Shown one piece after another: positions 4,417-6,524 of a stretch of DNA of 6,524 nucleotides. The stretch is from JANLYQ01 sp031365725 (lineage in GTDB: Bacteria > Actinomycetota > Actinomycetes > JACCUZ01), in contig JANLYQ010000077.1 in assembly GCA_031365725.1 (NCBI GenBank), positions 1-6,524 on the forward strand, read 5' to 3'. The position numbers and the translations under genes are program-made. Each line of letters starts with the position of its first letter. The first letter of the stretch is position 1. The notes beneath the pieces were generated by a model. The model did no database searches and was not told the origin of the DNA. It worked only from the letters and a program-made list of their open reading frames with translations.

Positions 4417-4714
4417 GGAGCATGTAGTCGACGCCGTCTTGCCACCGGATCGCAGCTTCGCGCTCGGGATCTTGGACCCGGAGGCGGCGGCGTTCTTCTG
4501 CCAGCTCGGCCTCCGCACCCTGTTCGCCGTCGGTGTAGAACGTGCCGTTCCAGACGCCAGTGAGTACCAGCCCGTTCGTTTTGAGGTTGCGGTAGCGGTC
4601 CACGATCTGCGCCTCGGTGCAGTTGCAGTAGTCGTCACCGCACTCCCAGACCATGCCGATCGAGTCGACATATGGCCCCTTGTGCTCAACCAGCCAACGC
4701 TCCTGGGTACTCAC
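4409..4714 (-). CDS. Cys-rich small hypothetical protein, 101 aa
   Basis: The product is 101 residues, from VSTQERWLVEHKGPYVDSIG to RWQDGVDYMLHA. The GTG start (4714-4712) overlaps the stop of the DUF6221 gene by 4 bases, and the gene end overlaps the integrase start by 8 bases, so the three genes are translationally chained. An Arg-rich upstream extension to 4840 lies over the neighbour and is rejected. Residues 23-33 (WECGDDYCNCT) hold three close cysteines (C25, C30, C32), a possible partial metal site. They are followed by a beta-rich stretch (GLVLTGVWNGTFYTDG) and an acidic helical C-terminus (EAELAEERRRLRVQDPEREA). No family is recognised. Its position directly before int suggests a gene carried in the integration module, but there is no direct evidence for a role in recombination. 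Confidence 0.75.
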   Translation of the reverse strand: MSTQERWLVEHKGPYVDSIGMVWECGDDYCNCTEAQIVDRYRNLKTNGLVLTGVWNGTFYTDGEQGAEAELAEERRRLRVQDPEREAAIRWQDGVDYMLHA

Positions 4715-5208
4715 GGGCGCCACGCCTGGTCGTAGTCCGCGTGCTCGTTGTAGATGGCGGCAAGGAGGCGCAAGGTGACGCAGGGTCGCGGCCCACCTTC
4801 GTACTGAAACAACGGATGCTCGTGTGGGCACGAATGCCACTGGATGTCATGCAACGCCACGATCGCCCGCTTCGCCTCTACCTCGCGCAGGACGCGGGCG
4901 GGATCGTGGCGGGCGATGTGTTCAGCTTGCTCGGCGGAATGCCCACCCTCGTCGTAAATCCGCATGACAGTGCCGTCAACATAAGAGCCGATCCGGGTCC
5001 AGTTGCCCTCGTCAACTTGACGCGCCGACTCGATCTGCGCTGGCACCTGCCTGACTTCGATGACCTGCCGCGTCAGACCATCGACCGTTTCCATCTGACG
5101 CATGGCGCCGGAGGGGTCGGGGATCAATGTCACCTTGTCGAACAGCGCGGCACGGGCCACCGCCTCATCCTCGTCGAGCCGTGCCGTCAGGAACTCGGTC
5201 AGTGTCAT
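4711..5208 (-). CDS. DUF6221 family protein, 165 aa
   Basis: The product starts MTLTEFLTARLDEDEAVARA, contains EHIARHDPARVLREVEAKRA (residues 97-114 area), and ends TLRLLAAIYNEHADYDQAWRP. These three blocks (LDEDE-ARAA at the N-terminus, HIARHDPARVL-EVEAKR in the middle, DHPDY--WRP-type end) are the hallmarks of DUF6221, a family widespread in Streptomyces-type actinobacteria and their phages, with no known function. Between them is a variable region with Cys/His (HSCPHEHPLF, about 125-134). The ATG at 5208 has GGAGG just upstream and overlaps the HNH stop as ATGA. The longer in-frame extension to 5433 overlaps the HNH gene and is not protein-like. Family length is typical. It is probably cytoplasmic. 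Confidence 0.85.
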   Translation of the reverse strand: MTLTEFLTARLDEDEAVARAALFDKVTLIPDPSGAMRQMETVDGLTRQVIEVRQVPAQIESARQVDEGNWTRIGSYVDGTVMRIYDEGGHSAEQAEHIARHDPARVLREVEAKRAIVALHDIQWHSCPHEHPLFQYEGGPRPCVTLRLLAAIYNEHADYDQAWRP

Positions 5209-5654
5209 CGAACCTCCATCGCGTTTGGGGTTGCGTATGGGCGTCGGCGGCACGCCCGGCAGTATCGCTTCCCACGCAAGAGGTAGGTGTTCTCCGAGTC
5301 GTACTCGTGGCCCTGTGGGCAGTGCGTGACCGCAGACCATCGCCGACCGACGTGAATGGGGGACCGTTGAATGTTGGTTGCGTGCGTGACGGCTTCCAGA
5401 TGCTTGGGATTGCAGCAGGCTCGGTTGCGGCACAGGTGGTCGAGTTCTAGGCCGTCCGGAATCGGCCCGACGAACGCCTCATAGGCAACGCGGTGAGTGG
5501 GGACCATCCGTGGCCACGGGTGCTGCACTTTCATCTGTCCGTACCCAGCTCCAGTCAGTGCCTTGGTCCACACCCAACATCTGGTCATCTCGTCGACCCG
5601 AATCGACTCAAGGAGTCGATCCTTGAGCGGCCTCGCCGTCCCGCGCTTCGCCAT
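5205..5654 (-). CDS. HNH endonuclease with C-terminal zinc ribbon, 149 aa
   Basis: This is a nuclease of the HNH_3 type. After a TRCWVWTKALTGAGYGQMKV beta segment (about residues 24-43) and HRVAYEAFVGPIPDGLELDH, the motif LDHLCRNRACCNPKHLEAVT gives the metal-binding and catalytic D72-H73, N82 and H85, with C75, C80 and C81 nearby. The C-terminus carries a second Cys/His set, HCPQGHEY (residues 111-118) with YCRACRRR (131-138), like the zinc-ribbon tail on many actinophage HNH proteins. ATG 5654 is chosen because GGAGG lies 8 bases upstream; the alternative at 5708 has no such site. It heads the operon leading to int. Such genes act as free-standing homing endonucleases or phage DNA-processing nickases; which applies here is unknown. 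The gene is visibly lower in GC than the left-hand genes, hinting at recent acquisition. Confidence 0.9.
   Translation of the reverse strand: MAKRGTARPLKDRLLESIRVDEMTRCWVWTKALTGAGYGQMKVQHPWPRMVPTHRVAYEAFVGPIPDGLELDHLCRNRACCNPKHLEAVTHATNIQRSPIHVGRRWSAVTHCPQGHEYDSENTYLLRGKRYCRACRRRPYATPNAMEVR
5602..5627 (-). other. Two mutually exclusive hairpins in the 5' coding part of the HNH gene
   Basis: ATCGACTC-AAG-GAGTCGAT (5602-5620) is a perfect 8-bp dyad. CTCAAGG (5607-5613) also pairs with CCTTGAG (5621-5627). The two stems share bases, so the mRNA could adopt only one at a time. They begin about 27 bases after the start codon. This could be a protein-binding palindrome or an attenuation-like switch, or just codon-driven coincidence. 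Confidence 0.35.
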
Positions 5655-5681
5655 GACTGGGCCTCCATGATCGTCTTTACG

Positions 5682-5717
5682 GCCTATCCAAGAGCCTATC
5701 CCATGCACACATGTGTG
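5682..5717. promoter_or_regulatory. Upstream region of the integrase operon: short repeat and palindrome
   Basis: GCCTATCC occurs twice with a 12-base period (5682-5689 and 5694-5701), and CACACATGTGTG (5706-5717) is a perfect 12-bp palindrome. They lie 28 to 63 bases upstream of the HNH start, where a leftward promoter and its operator are expected. I cannot identify a convincing -35/-10 pair; TAGGCT (5698-5693, minus) is a weak -10 candidate. Confidence 0.35.
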
Positions 5718-5739
5718 TGCGTGAGGCTACGTGAAAACG

Positions 5740-5777
5740 CTCTGACCTGCACGTTTATCCTCTGACCTGCACCTTTA
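5740..5777 (+). repeat. Left-arm direct repeats of the attachment site
   Basis: CTCTGACCTGCACGTTTA (5740-5757) and CTCTGACCTGCACCTTTA (5760-5777) are two copies, 17 of 18 bases identical, with a 20-base period (about two helical turns). They end 14 bases before the tRNA-derived core. Spacing, orientation and closeness to the core are what is expected of arm-type binding sites for the integrase N-terminal domain. They may also overlap the promoter region of the integrase operon. Confidence 0.65.
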
Positions 5778-5791
5778 GAGTACCACTCTGT

Positions 5792-5836
5792 GGACTCATA
5801 ATCCCTGGGTCGTGGGTTCGAGCCCCACCCGCCCCA
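5792..5836 (+). other. attP: Attachment-site core: 3' part of a CAT-anticodon tRNA gene
   Basis: The sequence reads as the anticodon-loop-to-acceptor part of a tRNA: loop CTCATAA with anticodon CAT (5797-5799), variable loop, T stem-loop GTGGG-TTCGAGC-CCCAC (5812-5828), 3' acceptor strand CCGCCCC (5829-5835) and discriminator A5836. There is no encoded CCA. No 5' half is present: the matching GGGGCGG acceptor strand is absent, and the anticodon stem loses pairing exactly at 5791. It is therefore not a functional tRNA gene but the piece a phage carries to rebuild the tRNA after integration. CAT anticodon means elongator Met or lysidine-modified Ile; I cannot tell which. Strand exchange probably occurs in or near the anticodon loop. 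Confidence 0.85.
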
Positions 5837-5842
5837 CACAGC

Positions 5843-5851
5843 CTGACCTGC
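5843..5851 (+). repeat. Right-arm copy of the attachment-site motif
   Basis: CTGACCTGC, the central 9 bases of the two left-arm repeats (5742-5750 and 5762-5770), recurs here in the same orientation, 7 bases right of the tRNA-like core. A copy on the other side of the core is what an intact attP would show. The flanking bases do not extend the match, so chance is possible for this copy alone. Confidence 0.5.
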
Positions 5852-5931
5852 GGAAACGTCGGAGTGAAGATCCACACCAGACCGGCGGTGATGCCAATAG
5901 TGCTGCCTAAGCGGTCCCTGGACGCACGAAA

Positions 5932-5957
5932 GCCCCGCCCTCCGAAGAGGACGGGGC
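5932..5957 (-). terminator. Intrinsic terminator of the right-hand leftward genes
   Basis: GCCCCG (5932-5937) pairs with CGGGGC (5952-5957), followed after one C/A mismatch by CCTC/GAGG around a CGAA loop. On the minus strand the hairpin is followed by TTTCGTG. It lies 27 bases past the stop of the zinc-finger gene and separates right-hand transcription from the attachment site. The T tract is short, as usual in high-GC actinobacteria. Confidence 0.7.
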
Positions 5958-5983
5958 AAGGGGGCGAGCTTGAAGTCAGCGGG

Positions 5984-6214
5984 TCAAGGTCGGCGACCCC
6001 GGATCACGTGCCACAGCCGGACCAGCGCGTCGGGGTGGCGCATCCACTCGGCGACGGTGCGGTCCGGTTGCAGTCCGGCGCGTCGTACGCGGCGGCGGTC
6101 ACGTTCCGCGCCGGCTTCGTGGCTGGCGGCGTGCTCACGCGCCCAGCGGCGCGCGGTGTCGGTGCGGGTGAAGTCGCGGGTCTCCCCGCAACGAGGGCAT
6201 GTCTTCGTGATCAC
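5984..6214 (-). CDS. Single zinc-finger protein, 76 aa
   Basis: This is a 76-residue basic protein starting MITKTCPRCGETRDFTRTDT. C6-X2-C9 and H28-X3-H32 (HAASH) make a plausible C2H2 zinc site in one small module, a pattern I associate with very short actinophage and Streptomyces proteins. The remainder is Arg-rich (RDRRRVRRAGLQPDRTVAEW) and ends in an amphipathic helix (ALVRLWHVIRGRRP). A DNA- or RNA-binding role is likely from composition, but the target is unknown. The GTG start overlaps the upstream TGA (GTGA). It is the last gene before the terminator. It supports the idea that the right flank is still phage DNA and not host chromosome, though similar genes occur in host genomes as well. 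Confidence 0.75.
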   Translation of the reverse strand: MITKTCPRCGETRDFTRTDTARRWAREHAASHEAGAERDRRRVRRAGLQPDRTVAEWMRHPDALVRLWHVIRGRRP

Positions 6215-6369
6215 CCGGCCGGGGTGTCATGGACCAGCGTCCACCCAGCCTCGCGCAGCGCATCGAGGATGGCTGAGGCCAGGAGCGGGCGGACGTCGAC
6301 CACCCACGGCGGCTGCAGAGGGAGCGCGTCGGCGATGACCTGCGCCACGGCGAGCTCGGGGACGGGCAC
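6211..6369 (-). CDS. Small hypothetical protein, 52 aa
   Basis: The product is 52 residues, starting MPVPELAVAQVIADALPLQP and ending EAGWTLVHDTPAG. GTG 6369 is selected because a strong GAGGAGG ribosome binding site ends 5 bases upstream; the extension to 6429 is Cys/Ser/Arg-rich and unlike a protein. The sequence is helical and looks like the short actinophage proteins that carry 'ILDALREAGW', a motif seen in many small actinobacterial phage proteins, but I cannot name a family. Its TGA overlaps the start of the zinc-finger gene, so the two are translationally coupled. Confidence 0.65.
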   Translation of the reverse strand: MPVPELAVAQVIADALPLQPPWVVDVRPLLASAILDALREAGWTLVHDTPAG

Positions 6370-6379
6370 GGTGACCTCC

Positions 6380-6524
6380 TCAACAGATGCCGGACGGGAC
6401 AGCGGACATGAGCAGCGCGAACGCCTCAACCTCGGTGGGTGGCATGGGCGCCGTCGGGCGCGGACGGCGGCGCGGCGCGAAGCTGCGAACGGCGACCCCG
6501 CCCGCGCACCCTGGCCCGCGAGCT
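6380..6524 (-). CDS. Possible 3' end of an upstream small gene
   Basis: A leftward frame ending with TGA at 6382-6380, 10 bases before the next GTG start, translates as a C-terminus reading PPTEVEAFALLMSAVPSGIC. It stays open to the window edge. An internal ATG at 6445 would alternatively give a 21-residue peptide. Two reading frames remain open across 6445-6524 and the composition there is very Arg/Pro-rich, so the N-terminal extent is uncertain. No family is recognised. Confidence 0.35.
   Translation of the reverse strand, partial: ARGPGCAGGVAVRSFAPRRRPRPTAPMPPTEVEAFALLMSAVPSGIC

Larger units (their letters stand above)
5655..5983. other. Non-coding attachment-site region
   Basis: There is no convincing gene in this stretch of about 330 bases. 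It contains, from left to right, the upstream region of the HNH/integrase operon, the arm repeats, the tRNA-derived core, the right-arm motif, about 80 bases with no recognisable feature (5852-5931), and an intrinsic terminator. The leftward frame at 5696-5959 that reads through it is an artefact: its GWGSNPRPRDYES segment is simply the antisense translation of the tRNA fragment. Confidence 0.75.

Noticed and set aside
3703..4563. 286-residue rightward open frame
   Set aside because: It is antisense to the integrase gene; the composition (G/D/V-rich) reflects third-position GC bias and no family is visible.
4672..5286. 204-residue rightward open frame
   Set aside because: It is antisense to the DUF6221 gene, which has clear family blocks and a ribosome binding site.
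5763..5836. Complete tRNA gene
   Set aside because: The 5' acceptor strand and D arm are missing and anticodon-stem pairing fails at 5791, so it is only the 3' fragment of an attachment core.
5696..5959. 87-residue leftward ORF containing GWGSNPRPRDYES
   Set aside because: This peptide is the well-known false translation of a tRNA 3' region on the opposite strand.

Overview
The window is high-GC actinobacterial-type DNA and reads as the lysogeny and integration region of a temperate actinophage, or of a closely similar integrative element. The signs are short, tightly packed genes joined by 4-base GTGA/ATGA/TTGA stop-start overlaps, a tyrosine integrase, an attachment-site core copied from the 3' part of a CAT-anticodon tRNA, a divergent pair of helix-turn-helix (HTH) genes, a family DUF6221 protein, a DUF3263 protein and an Ala/Ser-repeat protein of a type found in actinophages. 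The genus cannot be fixed from the sequence.

Layout. (1) Positions 1-2730 are a leftward operon. Read in transcription order it holds a small XRE-type HTH protein (2730-2503), an excisionase-like HTH protein (2506-2300), a protein with a C-terminal ribbon-helix-helix (RHH) domain (2303-1863), a 49-residue TTG-start peptide (1866-1717), a 28-bp hairpin, a coiled-coil protein (1640-1395), a protein with 18 tetrapeptide repeats (1398-682), two unrecognised small proteins, and the start of a membrane protein that leaves the window. (2) Positions 2731-2807 are a divergent control region. It has two back-to-back promoters, both apparently producing leaderless mRNAs, and nested dyads between them. 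(3) Rightward from 2808 is a second HTH gene related to the leftward one. Its reading frame breaks in the middle of the HTH, so it looks like a broken or fused repressor. It is followed by a DUF3263 protein (3074-3286) whose stop codon overlaps the integrase stop on the other strand. (4) Positions 5654-3283 are a second leftward operon: HNH endonuclease, DUF6221 protein, Cys-rich small protein, integrase. (5) Positions 5655-5983 are non-coding and hold the attachment site: a tRNA 3' fragment with no 5' half, flanked on both sides by a repeated motif (CTGACCTGC) that looks like integrase arm-binding sites, then an intrinsic terminator. (6) Positions 5984-6524 hold another leftward set of small genes, including a zinc-finger protein, that ends at this terminator.

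How it fits together. The divergent region would be the lysis/lysogeny switch. The leftward early operon supplies a Cro-like protein and a candidate Xis. The integrase operon acts on the attP about 1.4 kb upstream of int. Arm-like repeats on both sides of the core favour an intact attP (free phage or circular element) over a host junction. If the right-hand genes proved to be host genes, the site would instead be one prophage end. The rightward repressor-like gene appears damaged, so lysogeny control may be lost or changed.
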